Origin: Spirochaetales bacterium
GTDB lineage: Bacteria; Spirochaetota; Spirochaetia; DSM-2461
Length of the DNA stretch: 64,000 bases
NCBI GenBank assembly: GCA_016936555.1
Contig: JAFGXR010000001.1
Span: 1 to 64,000 of the forward strand
Reading direction: 5' to 3'
Positions 19,852 to 30,632 of the stretch are shown one piece after another (positions within the stretch are counted from its first letter, which is position 1; every line of letters begins with the position of its first letter). A model generated the notes under the pieces. The model ran no database searches. It saw only the letters and a program-made list of their open reading frames with translations, and was not told the DNA's origin. Made by a program: the position numbers and the translations under genes.

Positions 19852-21045
19852 ATGGATATTGAATTAGTTGAATCGAGAAACAGCACCGGAACGGTTATCA
19901 AGGTAATCGGAACGGGCGGCGGAGGGAGCAATGCGGTCAACCGCATGATCGAATGCGAACTCAAGGACGTGCATTTTATCGCCTGTAACACGGACCAGCA
20001 GGCTTTGAACAAATCAAAGGCCGATGTGCGGGTCCCTCTCGGAAGCAAACTGACGAACGGTCTGGGTGCGGGCGGGAAGCCCGAAATCGGAGAAAAAGCG
20101 GCCGAGGAGGACCGGGAGACGATTAAAAAGCTTCTGGAAGGTTCCGATATGGTTTTCGTTACCGCCGGCATGGGAGGGGGAACCGGAACGGGGTCCGCTG
20201 CGGTTATCGCTTCTGTCGCCAAGGAAGTGGGCGCCCTGACGGTGGCTGTGGTCACCAAACCTTTCGGTTTCGAGGGGAAGAAGAAGATGGCTCTGGCCGA
20301 AGAGGGCATCGCGAAGCTCCACGAGCATGTGGATACGCTGATCACCATTCCCAACGAGCATCTTCTCAAAATTGTCGATAAGAGAACACCGATCCGTCAG
20401 GCTTTTCTGAAGGCCGACGATGTGCTGAGAATGGGGGTACAGGGAATTTCCGACCTCATCACGCTTCACGGTGATATCAATATTGACTTTGCCGATGTGA
20501 AAACGGTTATGGAAGGGCAGGGCGACGCCCTTATGGGAATCGGTTTCGGACAGGGGGACAACCGGGCTGTCGATGCGGCGACCAGCGCGATCAACAATCC
20601 CCTACTGGAGGACGCTTCGATCGAAGGGGCCAGAGGGCTTCTGGTCAACGTTACGGGGGGAGCGGATTTCTCGCTCTCCGAATACAACGAGGTCATGGAA
20701 ATCATCAGTTCCAATATCGATCCCGACGCCATCATTATTGCCGGAACGACTATCGACGAAACTCTTGACGACGAGCTGAAAGTTACGGTCATTGCCACGG
20801 GATTTTCTCATGGAGCCGCGGAAGAGACGGAGACCGCGGTTTCGACGACGATGGATTCCGATAAAAACGAAATTCTCTCTTTCCGGGACTGGGAAGCTCT
20901 GAGCACTGGCAGTGATCTGACGGAAACGAAAAAGAAGCCCGTTGATTTCCTTTTCGGTCATGATGACGATCCTCTCGGAGACGATCTCTACGTACCCACG
21001 ATCATGAGGGACAGGACCAAGCTGATCGGCGGAAAGAGAAACTGA
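19852..21045 (+). CDS. ftsZ: FtsZ
   Basis: [25 protein letters not shown] tubulin signature; C-terminal VPTIMRDR peptide. Confidence 0.97.
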   Translation: MDIELVESRNSTGTVIKVIGTGGGGSNAVNRMIECELKDVHFIACNTDQQALNKSKADVRVPLGSKLTNGLGAGGKPEIGEKAAEEDRETIKKLLEGSDMVFVTAGMGGGTGTGSAAVIASVAKEVGALTVAVVTKPFGFEGKKKMALAEEGIAKLHEHVDTLITIPNEHLLKIVDKRTPIRQAFLKADDVLRMGVQGISDLITLHGDINIDFADVKTVMEGQGDALMGIGFGQGDNRAVDAATSAINNPLLEDASIEGARGLLVNVTGGADFSLSEYNEVMEIISSNIDPDAIIIAGTTIDETLDDELKVTVIATGFSHGAAEETETAVSTTMDSDKNEILSFRDWEALSTGSDLTETKKKPVDFLFGHDDDPLGDDLYVPTIMRDRTKLIGGKRN

Positions 21046-21047
21046 AA

Positions 21048-21944
21048 ATGACCGGGGACCAGTGGACCGAAAGGGCTTTTGAAGATTATCTGAATATTGA
21101 ACTCCGCATGGCGGCCAATACGGTCGAGACATACATGCGCGAAGTGAGGGAATTCATTCTCTGGCTCGCAAAAGAGGGCTTCCGCGCGGCAGATATCAGC
21201 GATGCGGAAGTTTCGGGCTACATTATTTTCAGACAGTCTGTCGATTCAACTCTTTCGGCGCGAACCGTCTCCCGGATAATCAGTACGCTGAAATCCTATT
21301 TCGAGTTTATCATCCAGTCGGGACAGAGAAAGGATAATCCGGTCCGGCTCATCGATATGCCGAGGCTGGCCAGACACCTTCCCGATGTCATGACCATAGA
21401 AGAGGTGGACCTCTTTCTCCAGGAGATCGACTGTTCCACAGTGGCGGGATTGAGGGACAGGGCTCTTTTCGAGCTGATCTATTCCTGCGGGCTGCGGGTT
21501 TCCGAAGCCGTGGGGCTCCATGTGTCGGATCTCTATTTTGAAGAGGGACTGATAAAAGTGACCGGAAAAGGGAGTAAGGAGAGGCTTGTGCCCCTGGGCG
21601 AAAGCGCCGAGTACTGGCTCAAAATGTACCTGAGAGAAGGCCGGCCCGGATTTGTCCGGCCCGGAAAGGTAACGGAGATTCTGTTCCTCAACCGTCTGGG
21701 GAACGGGCTTTCGAGAAAGGGAATGTGGAAGAGATTCCGGGAGACCGCCGAGCGGGCCGGAGTTTCGGGGAAAATACATACCCTCCGGCACTCCTTTGCC
21801 ACCCATCTTCTCCAGGGCGGCGCCGATTTGAGAAGTGTCCAGGAACTACTCGGACATTCGGATATCAGCACGACCCAGATTTACACACATCTGGACAACC
21901 GCGATCTGCAGACCGCGCACCGGGAGTATCATCCCAGAGGGTAA
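21048..21944 (+). CDS. xerD: Xer-type tyrosine recombinase (1)
   Basis: [49 protein letters not shown]: complete R-K-H-R-H-Y set; XerC versus XerD not resolved. Confidence 0.88.
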   Translation: MTGDQWTERAFEDYLNIELRMAANTVETYMREVREFILWLAKEGFRAADISDAEVSGYIIFRQSVDSTLSARTVSRIISTLKSYFEFIIQSGQRKDNPVRLIDMPRLARHLPDVMTIEEVDLFLQEIDCSTVAGLRDRALFELIYSCGLRVSEAVGLHVSDLYFEEGLIKVTGKGSKERLVPLGESAEYWLKMYLREGRPGFVRPGKVTEILFLNRLGNGLSRKGMWKRFRETAERAGVSGKIHTLRHSFATHLLQGGADLRSVQELLGHSDISTTQIYTHLDNRDLQTAHREYHPRG

Positions 21945-21949
21945 ACGAG

Positions 21950-22699
21950 ATGAACGGACGAAGAGTGAAACAGATAATTACAGTCAATCTCATGGTTATA
22001 CCGGCAATGATACTGCTGCTTCAGTCCTGCCGGCAGAGCGATCCCGATTTGCTTCAGAGAATGGCGGCTATGGAAAGCGGGGCGGATCCCGAAGCGGTTC
22101 TGGAAGGAGATAAAAACTATGCCGAACTTAAAAGCGACATTGCCAGATTCAGAAAAATCCTCGACGGGAAAGTCGATGCGGCGGAAAAACTGGGGACATA
22201 CTACAAGCTGATCGGGCTGAAGTATGTGGATTACAGTATGTACGGACTGGCTCTGGAGGCCTTTCAGGAGGCTCTGGCCATATACCCCGAAAATCCGAAT
22301 GTGCTTTACTATGCCGGGTTGTGTTCGGCCCGTCTCTACAAAACGGAAAGCTCCGCTGTTAAATCGGGGCAGTATCTCGATCAGGCCGTGCGTTATTACG
22401 AAGCCTCACTGGCCGTGAACAACCGCTTTTCCTCTCCCATGTATGGACTGGCGGTGCTCTACGTCTACGAACTGAATATGCCTGAACTGGCCGTTCCCCT
22501 GCTCGAGATGTACAACACAATTCAGAAGAGCAGCATGGACGGACGTTTCCTTCTGGCCGCGGCCCATTACGCAGCCGGTGACGAGGATGAGGCTGTCGAT
22601 CTCTATAATGATATTGCAGAAAAAACTGATGACCCCGCGCTGAGGGAAGCGGCGCGGAACAACCGGAACGAAATCCTGAGAGGAGGAAGCGATGAGTAG
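21950..22699 (+). CDS. TPR-containing lipoprotein
   Basis: Signal with lipobox-like LLLQSC, TPR-like repeats. ATG at 21950 used instead of the track start 21725. Confidence 0.75.
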   Translation: MNGRRVKQIITVNLMVIPAMILLLQSCRQSDPDLLQRMAAMESGADPEAVLEGDKNYAELKSDIARFRKILDGKVDAAEKLGTYYKLIGLKYVDYSMYGLALEAFQEALAIYPENPNVLYYAGLCSARLYKTESSAVKSGQYLDQAVRYYEASLAVNNRFSSPMYGLAVLYVYELNMPELAVPLLEMYNTIQKSSMDGRFLLAAAHYAAGDEDEAVDLYNDIAEKTDDPALREAARNNRNEILRGGSDE

Positions 22700-23696
22700 C
22701 GATCTTCTCTGGAAACTGGCGGTTCAGCGGATCTCATTTCTGAAAACAGGGGAAAAGGAGAAGGTTTTTTCCTACTGTGTCGACAGGAACGGTCTGCCTG
22801 ACCGGAAGACACTTGCCTGTTTGATTCAGCGGGATTTCCGGTCGGATTATAACCGGGCGGCTCTTCTAGGCGAAGCAGAGAGTGATCTCTCTCTGATGGT
22901 TAAGCAGGGAATTTTCATCCTTCCTATCGATGATGAAAACTATCCTGAAAAACTCCGTTCAATCCACAACCCGCCCTTCCTCCTTTACGGAAAAGGGGAA
23001 AGGCTTCTTTCCGATGCTCTGAGCATTTCCGTTGTGGGAACCAGAAAGGCGACAGGACTGGCCCTTGAAAAAACCTTTGCCCTCGCATTTCATCTTGTCC
23101 GGTCCGGCGCTGCTGTTATTTCGGGCCTGGCAGCGGGAACCGACAGCGCGGCCCACAGCGGGGCATTGGCCGGCAAAGGCTACACCGTCGCTGTTTTCGG
23201 CTGCGGGATCGACAGAGTCTACCCCTCGTCAAACAAGGCGCTGGCCGCCCGGATCCTTGATGAAGGCGGAACCCTGCTTAGCGAATACCCGCCGGGAACA
23301 GCCCCCCTTCCCTATAATTTTCCCGAAAGAAACCGCATTGTCAGTGCCCTGTGTGAAGCGTTGATCGTCGTGGAATCTCCATCGCGATCCGGCGCTCTTA
23401 TCACGGCCGATTTCGCTCTGGAACAGGGGCGTGACGTCTTTGTTCTCAGAACGGCTTCGCCATCGGCATCAGCCGGAGCGGGCACGGACAGCCTGGTGGG
23501 GGATGGGGCGATAACCGTCGAATCGGCTGAACAGGTTCTCAGAGAATTGTCCTATCCGGCGGCTGAGGAAAAAACCTCTCCCCGGCTTCCGGCCCGTTCC
23601 GGCAGCCGGGCGACGGGGCGTTTTCTGGCGGATCGTTTCAGGGCTGAGCTGGAAGGACTGGAAGTGTCCAGAGAAGGAGTGTTCTACAGCTTATGA
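22692..23696 (+). CDS. dprA: DNA-processing protein DprA
   Basis: SVVGTRKATGLALE, SGLAAGTDSAAHSGALA, AVFGCGIDRVYPSSN, FPERNRIVSAL. Confidence 0.94.
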   Translation: MSSDLLWKLAVQRISFLKTGEKEKVFSYCVDRNGLPDRKTLACLIQRDFRSDYNRAALLGEAESDLSLMVKQGIFILPIDDENYPEKLRSIHNPPFLLYGKGERLLSDALSISVVGTRKATGLALEKTFALAFHLVRSGAAVISGLAAGTDSAAHSGALAGKGYTVAVFGCGIDRVYPSSNKALAARILDEGGTLLSEYPPGTAPLPYNFPERNRIVSALCEALIVVESPSRSGALITADFALEQGRDVFVLRTASPSASAGAGTDSLVGDGAITVESAEQVLRELSYPAAEEKTSPRLPARSGSRATGRFLADRFRAELEGLEVSREGVFYSL

Positions 23697-24604
23697 TGGA
23701 AGAGTATCTGAAGTATCTGGAAAATGTGAGAAAACTCTCGGACGCGACGCTGACTTCCTACCGGAAAGATATCTCCGACTGGTTTGATTATCTGGTCGAA
23801 TGGGAAATCGAACCCGCCGATGTGGAAAAGAACATCGCCCGGTCTTTTATCGGACAGTTATCGCGGGACGGTCTGGCATCGTCGTCGATCAACAGAAAAA
23901 TATCTTCCCTGAAAGGGTATTATGATTTTCTGATAAAAAGAAAAATGAGTCCCTACAATCCCTTTGCCGGAATCAAATCGATGAAGCTCCACCGGACTCT
24001 GCCCGTTCATCTTTCCGATCGTGAAATAACCGAGCTGATTGATATGACCGATGATGACTTTTCAGGCACAAGGGACCGCCTCCTTTTCGAGCTTCTTTAT
24101 TCAACGGGCTGCCGTGTCAGTGAGATCTGCAACATGAAATGTCAGGATCTTCTGAACAGCCACCCCGTGGTCCGCGGTAAAGGGGGCAGGGACAGATGGG
24201 TTTTTGTGGGGCGGGAAGCCCGAAAAGCTCTGGCAGATTACCTGCCTCTCAGAGAAGAGAGGGCCAATGATAAAAAAAATAACAGTCTCATCCTCGATGC
24301 GGCGGGAAATCCCATTACGGCGCGGGGAATTTATTATATTATAGAAAAATATACGCTTAAGGCCGGATTCCCCAAGAAAGTGACGCCCCATACCTTCAGA
24401 CACAGTTTTGCTACGGGATTGGTCAACGAAGGGGCGGATATCAGAGTCGTTCAGGAGCTGCTCGGCCATGCCAGCATTTCCACGACCCAGATTTACACCC
24501 ATACGGGGATCGAGAGGCTGAAACAGGTTTACCGCAGCTCTCATCCTCACGGAAGAAACGGCGGAACCAAAGCGGAAAAAGAGGTTATGACCTATGAAAA
24601 TTGA
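23693..24604 (+). CDS. xerC: Xer-type tyrosine recombinase (2)
   Basis: [49 protein letters not shown]; directly upstream of hslVU. Confidence 0.88.
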   Translation: MMEEYLKYLENVRKLSDATLTSYRKDISDWFDYLVEWEIEPADVEKNIARSFIGQLSRDGLASSSINRKISSLKGYYDFLIKRKMSPYNPFAGIKSMKLHRTLPVHLSDREITELIDMTDDDFSGTRDRLLFELLYSTGCRVSEICNMKCQDLLNSHPVVRGKGGRDRWVFVGREARKALADYLPLREERANDKKNNSLILDAAGNPITARGIYYIIEKYTLKAGFPKKVTPHTFRHSFATGLVNEGADIRVVQELLGHASISTTQIYTHTGIERLKQVYRSSHPHGRNGGTKAEKEVMTYEN

Positions 24605-25130
24605 AGGAACTACCATACTGGCCGTACGGAAAAACGGACAGGTCGCCATAGCGGGAGACGGACAGGTTACGATGGGCGAGTCTGTCATAATGAAAGGCAA
24701 TGCCAGGAAGGTCAGAACACTTCTCGGCGGGAAAGTCCTGACAGGATTTGCCGGCTCCACAGCCGATGCTTTTACCCTGATGGAGCGGTTCGAAGCCAAG
24801 CTCAAGGAGTTCGGAGGCGATTTGACCAGAGCGGCTGTAGAGCTGGCCAAAGACTGGAGAACCGACCGGGCTCTCCGCCGTCTCGAGGCAATGCTTCTCG
24901 TTGCGGACAGGGAAAAGACATTCGTGCTTTCAGGTACCGGTGATGTGATCGAACCGGAGAAAGGGGCTATCGCCATCGGCTCGGGGGGCATGTACGCTTA
25001 TTCGGCGGCGCTGGCTTATCTCGACGGCTCGGAGCTGACGGCCCGGGAGATCGCGGAGCGGTCCCTGGGCATCGCAGGTGATATCTGCGTTTTTACTAAC
25101 AAAAACATTATTGTGGAGGAACTGGCTTAA
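24594..25130 (+). CDS. hslV: ATP-dependent protease subunit HslV
   Basis: [36 protein letters not shown]. Confidence 0.96.
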   Translation: MKIEGTTILAVRKNGQVAIAGDGQVTMGESVIMKGNARKVRTLLGGKVLTGFAGSTADAFTLMERFEAKLKEFGGDLTRAAVELAKDWRTDRALRRLEAMLLVADREKTFVLSGTGDVIEPEKGAIAIGSGGMYAYSAALAYLDGSELTAREIAERSLGIAGDICVFTNKNIIVEELA

Positions 25131-26512
25131 TGAAAATCGATCTGGACAATCTGACTCCCAGAGAAATTACAGCTGAGCTTGACAAATACATAATCGGACA
25201 GGAGAACGCGAAGAAATCCGTTGCCATCGCCCTGAGAAACAGGTTGAGGCGGTCCCGTCTACCCGATGATATCAAGGACGAAGTGGCGCCGAAGAATATC
25301 ATCATGATCGGACCGACCGGCGTGGGAAAAACGGAAATCGCCCGGAGGCTTTCCAAGCTCTCGGGAGCTCCTTTTCTGAAAGTGGAAGCCACCAAATTCA
25401 CCGAAGTGGGATATGTGGGGCGCGATGTCGAATCCATGGTCCGAGATCTTATGGCTGCCGCTGTCTCCATGGTCAAAACGGAACTGCAGGAAGGGGTTCA
25501 GGAAGAAGCGGAACGGGCCGCCGAGGAAGCGCTCCTCGATATACTTCTGCCCGCTTCCAAAAAAGTGGAGCCCCAGAAACCGGGCTTTAATGCAGCTCCG
25601 GCGGAACAGCCCCTGGTGATAACCGATGATAACTCGACCAGGGAAAAATTCCGGCAGATGCTCCGCGACGGCAAACTCGATGACCGTCCGGTCGAAGTGT
25701 CTGTCAGCAAGCAGAAGGGGATGCCCACCATCGAAATTTTTTCGGGCAATAACTTCGAAGAGATGGATTTCAATATGGGATCTCTCTCCAATCTCTTCGG
25801 CGGGGGCAGGAAAAAAAAGAAAGTGACCGTTAAGAAGGCGAGGGAGATTCTCCTGGCCGAGCATCAGGAAAAGCTGGTCGATTCGGAAAACGCCGCCGAT
25901 CTGGCACGGGAAAGGGTTCAGAATATGGGGATTATATTTATCGATGAGATCGATAAAATCGCCACAAGACAGAACCGCGCCGGAGGTCAGGATGTTTCCC
26001 GAGAAGGTGTGCAGAGAGATATTCTGCCCATAGTGGAGGGAAGCAAGGTCAACACCAAGTACGGTATTGTCGACACATCCCACATCCTCTTTATTGCGGC
26101 CGGGGCTTTTTCCATGAGCAAGCCCTCGGATCTGATTCCCGAATTGCAGGGCCGTTTCCCCCTGAGAGTTGAGCTGCAGGATCTGAACCGGGAAGCTTTC
26201 AAGACGATCCTGACCGTTCCGAAAAACGCCTTGACCAAACAGTATGTGGAACTGCTGAAGACCGAGGACGTCTATCTGGATTTCAAGGAGGACGCCATCG
26301 ACAAGCTGGCGGAGATAGCCGAGGAGGTCAATCAGAGGACCGAGAACATCGGAGCCAGAAGGCTGCATACCATTATGGAACTGCTGCTGGAGGAAGTTTC
26401 ATTCAACGCTCCCGATTTGAAGGGGCAGACCATAACCATAACGGCGGATTATGTGGATGAGAAGCTCAAAGATATCGTCGAAGACAGAGATTTGAGCCGA
26501 TATATTCTCTAA
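25130..26512 (+). CDS. hslU: ATP-dependent protease ATPase HslU
   Basis: LTPREITAELDKYIIGQENAKKSVAIALRNR, GPTGVGKTEIARRL, GIIFIDEIDKIA, NIGARRLHTIMELLLEE. Confidence 0.97.
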   Translation: MKIDLDNLTPREITAELDKYIIGQENAKKSVAIALRNRLRRSRLPDDIKDEVAPKNIIMIGPTGVGKTEIARRLSKLSGAPFLKVEATKFTEVGYVGRDVESMVRDLMAAAVSMVKTELQEGVQEEAERAAEEALLDILLPASKKVEPQKPGFNAAPAEQPLVITDDNSTREKFRQMLRDGKLDDRPVEVSVSKQKGMPTIEIFSGNNFEEMDFNMGSLSNLFGGGRKKKKVTVKKAREILLAEHQEKLVDSENAADLARERVQNMGIIFIDEIDKIATRQNRAGGQDVSREGVQRDILPIVEGSKVNTKYGIVDTSHILFIAAGAFSMSKPSDLIPELQGRFPLRVELQDLNREAFKTILTVPKNALTKQYVELLKTEDVYLDFKEDAIDKLAEIAEEVNQRTENIGARRLHTIMELLLEEVSFNAPDLKGQTITITADYVDEKLKDIVEDRDLSRYIL

Positions 26513-26580
26513 AAACACTAATATGAGAAAAAAAAAGGCCGATTTTAGAAGGTAAGGACCAGATTTAAAGGAAGTTTTAA

Positions 26581-27000
26581 ATGTTTACAAACAATTCTTT
26601 TGGAAAGACAGTCGATATTCTCCAGCGGACCATGGATGTCAGTATGGTCAGACGGGAAGTGATTGCCAACAACATAGCCAATGCGGAGACGCCCAACTTC
26701 AAGAGAACCGATGTGAACTTCGAGGCTTCTCTGGCCAGGGCTCTGGCGTCGGAGAAAGAGCCGCAGGGGCTTGAGGCGAAGATGTCCAGTGAAAGGCATA
26801 TTCCTTTCAACAGGCCGGTGGATTATAAATCGGTTCAGCCGAGATTCGTGCTCGATTACCTGACCCAGACGAACAACAACGGCAACAATGTCGACATAGA
26901 GACGGAAACCATGGCGGCTACGGAAAACCAGATGATGTACGAGCTTATGACGTCGTCCCTTTCCAGCCAGTTCAAGCGGATCAATGCGGTCCTGAGATAA
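26581..27000 (+). CDS. flgB: flagellar basal-body rod protein FlgB
   Basis: VIANNIANAETPNFKRTDVNFEASL. Confidence 0.95.
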   Translation: MFTNNSFGKTVDILQRTMDVSMVRREVIANNIANAETPNFKRTDVNFEASLARALASEKEPQGLEAKMSSERHIPFNRPVDYKSVQPRFVLDYLTQTNNNGNNVDIETETMAATENQMMYELMTSSLSSQFKRINAVLR

Positions 27001-27014
27001 GAGGGAATTAAGAT

Positions 27015-27473
27015 ATGGGAATGTTCAGTTCGATAAATACAGCGGCATCGGGATTAACGGCGGAAAGGCTCAGGCTTGATGTTATCGCCGATAACATCGC
27101 CAATGCCAACACGACGCGCACGGCCGACGGCGGCCCTTACAGAAGAAGCCGCGTCATCTTCCGCCCCAGAGTGGAGCAGCCCTACTGGAGAAGCCCTTTT
27201 CTCCCCGATTCACTGGACAACAATATCGGGAAAGGCGTCCGCGTTGCCGAGATTGAAAAAGATTACGATTCGGAGCTGAGGCTGGTGTACGACCCGACTC
27301 ATCCCGATGCCATAAAGACGGGACCGAAAAAGGGATACGTCGAGTATTCCAATGTCAATACGGTCAGTGAAATGGTGGACATGATCGCCGCATCGAGGGC
27401 TTACGAGGCCAATGTCGCGGTTATGGACGGCAGCAAAAGCATGTTCAGCAAGGCGCTTGAGATCGGGAGGTAA
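27015..27473 (+). CDS. flgC: flagellar basal-body rod protein FlgC
   Basis: MGMFSSINTAASGLTAERLRLDVIADNIANANTTRT; NVNTVSEMVDMIAASRAYEANV. Confidence 0.96.
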   Translation: MGMFSSINTAASGLTAERLRLDVIADNIANANTTRTADGGPYRRSRVIFRPRVEQPYWRSPFLPDSLDNNIGKGVRVAEIEKDYDSELRLVYDPTHPDAIKTGPKKGYVEYSNVNTVSEMVDMIAASRAYEANVAVMDGSKSMFSKALEIGR

Positions 27474-27476
27474 ATC

Positions 27477-27815
27477 ATGAGTCTATTGAATCCGGTTGGA
27501 GCCGATTCGGCTTTCGGCGATGTGGTACAATTGAAGAGGAGCCGTCCGAGGCACCTGAATGAAGAGGGACTGATGACCGAAGCGCCGGCAAAAACGGGGA
27601 AATTCGGTGAGATGGTTGTCGATGCCCTGAACAGCGCCAATAATGCAGAGCAGAGCAGCGCGGGAATTATGCAGCAGATGATTACCGATCCTGATTCCGT
27701 TGATGTGCACGATGTGACCATTGCCATGGCCAAAGCGGAAATGGCAGTGAATCTGACAAAATCCGTGATAGACGGAGCGGTAAAAGCCTATAAGGAGATT
27801 TTATCCACGCGGTAA
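27477..27815 (+). CDS. fliE: flagellar hook-basal body complex protein FliE
   Basis: DPDSVDVHDVTIAMAKAEMAVNLTKSVIDGAVKAYKEI. Confidence 0.93.
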   Translation: MSLLNPVGADSAFGDVVQLKRSRPRHLNEEGLMTEAPAKTGKFGEMVVDALNSANNAEQSSAGIMQQMITDPDSVDVHDVTIAMAKAEMAVNLTKSVIDGAVKAYKEILSTR

Positions 27816-27871
27816 TCGTCCTTTTTAAGGGCATGATCACCCTTTAAGGTTTCTTTCTTGGGAGGGGAGAA

Positions 27872-29581
27872 ATGAACGAATTTTTTAAACGTATAATTGA
27901 ACAGCTCAAGTCCTTCTGGACGAAATGGTCGGTTGTTCAGAAAATCATCTTTTTCGCCATTGTGGCGGTAACGGTTGTCGGGCTGGTTCTTCTGGTCAGT
28001 TTTTCCGCGTCTCCGTCCATGGTCAAACTGATCAACACGCCGATCACCGATGTGGAACAGCGCGACAAAATCATTGTCAGCCTGACAGAGCAGAATGTGG
28101 ACAGCAAGATTACGACCGACGGGTACATCATGGTTCCCGATGAAAGTTCGGCCAAGAAAATGCGCGCTATTCTGATCCGCGACGGTATCATCACCGATAC
28201 GACAGATCCCTGGGCCCTATTCGATGAGGACCGGTGGACTCTGACCGATTTTGAACGGAACGTCAATCTCAGACGGGCGATCATCGCCTCGATGGAACAG
28301 CATATAGAAGCGCTCGACGATGTGGATTCGGCTAAGATCACGCTGGTTATGCCGGAAAAGGAACTCTTTGTCGATCAGCAGGATCCCGTAACCGCTTCGG
28401 TTATCATCACGCCCAGACCGGGCAGTGATATATCGGAGAACAGAAAAAAAGTCGAAGGGATCGTCAAACTGATCCAGTTCGGCGTTCAGGGGCTTCTTCC
28501 CGAAAATATCACGATCATGGATTACTCGGGGAATGTCCTCAATGATTTTGAAGGGCTGGAAGATGCCACCCGCCTGACTATCGTAGAACGTATGCTCAAC
28601 CAGAAAAAAAGGCTCGAAGCCCAGTATATGAGCAAGATTCTCAGTTCCCTCAGAAATATCTATTCCCCCCAGAGAGTGGAAATCCTCAATATCGAAATTG
28701 ATCTGGAGTTCATCAACAAACAGGTGGAGACGGAAGAGCATTTTCCCATTACCATGAGAGAGGATGATCCCAACACGCCCTACAGTGAATATGAAGGTGT
28801 TCCCTCCATACTGGAATCGTCCCAGGCGGAAAATGAGTTGTTCGAGGGGACGGGATTCAATCCCGAGGGGCCTCCGGGGCAGGAAGGCCAGACGCCTCCG
28901 GCCTACCAGGATCTCTCCTCCCTGGTCGGCAAATACTCGAAAGACAATGAAATCCAGAACTTCGTGGTCAATACGCGCAATATTTCGGAAGACAGCAATC
29001 CCTTCCAGATCTCCCGGATCAGCGTGGCCGTGGCCATAGACGGCATCTGGAAAAAGAAATTCGATGACGGCGGCAAACTGGTCATCACTCCCGAGGGCAG
29101 TATCGACAGGACATATGTTCCGGTCAGTACCGAAGACCTGGCCATTTCCGAGAACCTGGTCGCCACGGCGGTAGGCTATAATAAGGGAAGGGGCGATGTC
29201 GTTTCCGTTTCTCATATTCCCTTCGATCGGACGTCGGAACACGAGGAAGAGGATGCAGAGTACAGAAGGCGTCAGCAGATACAGCAGACCGTACTGTTCT
29301 CCCTGATCGGTCTGGCTATTTTCGTTGTGGCGGCGGTCATCTTCAGGATCATTTCAAAAGAGATGGAGAGAAGGCGGCGCCTGCGAGAGGAAGAGCTGTC
29401 GCGGCAGCATCAGGCCATGAGAGAGGCGGCTTTGAGAAGCGCCGAGGAAGAGGGCATCGATGTGGAAATGTCGGTCCAGGAAAGAGCCAGAATCGAAATG
29501 CAGGAAAACGCCATCAATATGGCCAGAGAGCATCCTGAAGATGTGGCGCAACTTATAAGAACATGGCTGGCGGAGGAATAG
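27872..29581 (+). CDS. fliF: flagellar MS-ring protein FliF
   Basis: Two TMs, SAKITLVMPEKELFVDQQDPVTASVIITPRPG. Confidence 0.96.
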   Translation: MNEFFKRIIEQLKSFWTKWSVVQKIIFFAIVAVTVVGLVLLVSFSASPSMVKLINTPITDVEQRDKIIVSLTEQNVDSKITTDGYIMVPDESSAKKMRAILIRDGIITDTTDPWALFDEDRWTLTDFERNVNLRRAIIASMEQHIEALDDVDSAKITLVMPEKELFVDQQDPVTASVIITPRPGSDISENRKKVEGIVKLIQFGVQGLLPENITIMDYSGNVLNDFEGLEDATRLTIVERMLNQKKRLEAQYMSKILSSLRNIYSPQRVEILNIEIDLEFINKQVETEEHFPITMREDDPNTPYSEYEGVPSILESSQAENELFEGTGFNPEGPPGQEGQTPPAYQDLSSLVGKYSKDNEIQNFVVNTRNISEDSNPFQISRISVAVAIDGIWKKKFDDGGKLVITPEGSIDRTYVPVSTEDLAISENLVATAVGYNKGRGDVVSVSHIPFDRTSEHEEEDAEYRRRQQIQQTVLFSLIGLAIFVVAAVIFRIISKEMERRRRLREEELSRQHQAMREAALRSAEEEGIDVEMSVQERARIEMQENAINMAREHPEDVAQLIRTWLAEE

Positions 29582-29582
29582 A

Positions 29583-30608
29583 ATGGCAAAGCAGGGTTCA
29601 ACCCATAAAGAAGACTTAACGGGAAGGCAGAAAGCGGCCATATTCCTCGTCACCCTGGGCTCGGAGATCTCCGCGGAGATCTTCAAGCACCTCAGAGAGG
29701 ACGAGATCGAAACGCTCACTTTCGAGATAGCCCGTCTGGAAAATATCGATTCGGAACAGAGGGATCTGGTGCTGCAGGAGTTCCAGGAGCTCATGATGGC
29801 TCAGGACTTTATTTCCTCCGGCGGTATCGATTACGCCAGGGAGCTTCTGGAGAAATCACTGGGGAACCAGAAAGCGGTCGATATTATCAGCCGCCTGACC
29901 AGTTCTCTCAAAACCCGTCCCTTCGATTTTATCCGGAGGACCGACCCGGCTCATCTGCTCAACTTTATCCAGCAGGAGCATCCCCAGACCATCGCCCTGA
30001 TCCTGGCCTATCTGGAACCGGCCAAGGCGTCGGTCATACTGGGGAATCTGCCCCAGGAAAAGCAGTCCGATGTCGCCAAGAGAATCGCCACCATGGACCG
30101 TACTTCGCCGGAAGTCCTGAGAGAGGTGGAAAGGGTTCTGGAGAAGAAACTGTCTTCTCTGTCTCAGGAGGACTACACGGCGGCCGGCGGTGTCGGGGCC
30201 ATTGTCGATATCCTCAACCTCGTCGACCGTTCGACCGAGAAGATCATCATCGAGTCCCTTGAAGAGGACGATCCGGAACTTGCCGAAGAGATCAAGAAAC
30301 GCATGTTCGTATTCGAAGATATCGTTATGCTCGATGACAGGGCCATTCAGAAGGTTATGCGTGAGGTCGATACGAACGAACTGGCCAAAGCCCTCAAAGC
30401 CGTCGATCCCGATGTTCAGGACAAGATATACAGGAACATGTCCAAACGGGCCGCCGCTCTCCTCAAAGAGGATATGGAGTTTATGGGGCCGACGCGGAGA
30501 AAGGATGTTGAGGAAGCTCAGCAGAAAATCGTTTCGATCATCAGGAAACTGGAAGAACAGGGTGAAGTCGTCATCGCCAGAAGCGGCGAAGAGGATGTTC
30601 TGGTATAA
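29583..30608 (+). CDS. fliG: flagellar motor switch protein FliG
   Basis: LTGRQKAAIFLVTLGSEISAEIFKHLREDEIETLTFEIA; EHPQTIALILAYL. Confidence 0.97.
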   Translation: MAKQGSTHKEDLTGRQKAAIFLVTLGSEISAEIFKHLREDEIETLTFEIARLENIDSEQRDLVLQEFQELMMAQDFISSGGIDYARELLEKSLGNQKAVDIISRLTSSLKTRPFDFIRRTDPAHLLNFIQQEHPQTIALILAYLEPAKASVILGNLPQEKQSDVAKRIATMDRTSPEVLREVERVLEKKLSSLSQEDYTAAGGVGAIVDILNLVDRSTEKIIIESLEEDDPELAEEIKKRMFVFEDIVMLDDRAIQKVMREVDTNELAKALKAVDPDVQDKIYRNMSKRAAALLKEDMEFMGPTRRKDVEEAQQKIVSIIRKLEEQGEVVIARSGEEDVLV

Positions 30609-30632
30609 CAGAACCGCTTAAGGAGTTGAGTC

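Noticed and set aside
25259-26368. 369-aa minus-strand ORF opposite hslU
   Set aside because: Shadow ORF on the antisense strand of a clear hslU; no family motifs.
27820-27860. Hairpin aaggg...ccctt between fliE and fliF as a terminator
   Set aside because: Short 5-bp stem, no clear T-run, and an operon context that requires read-through.
28217-29242. 341-aa minus-strand ORF opposite fliF
   Set aside because: Antisense artefact within a confident fliF gene.
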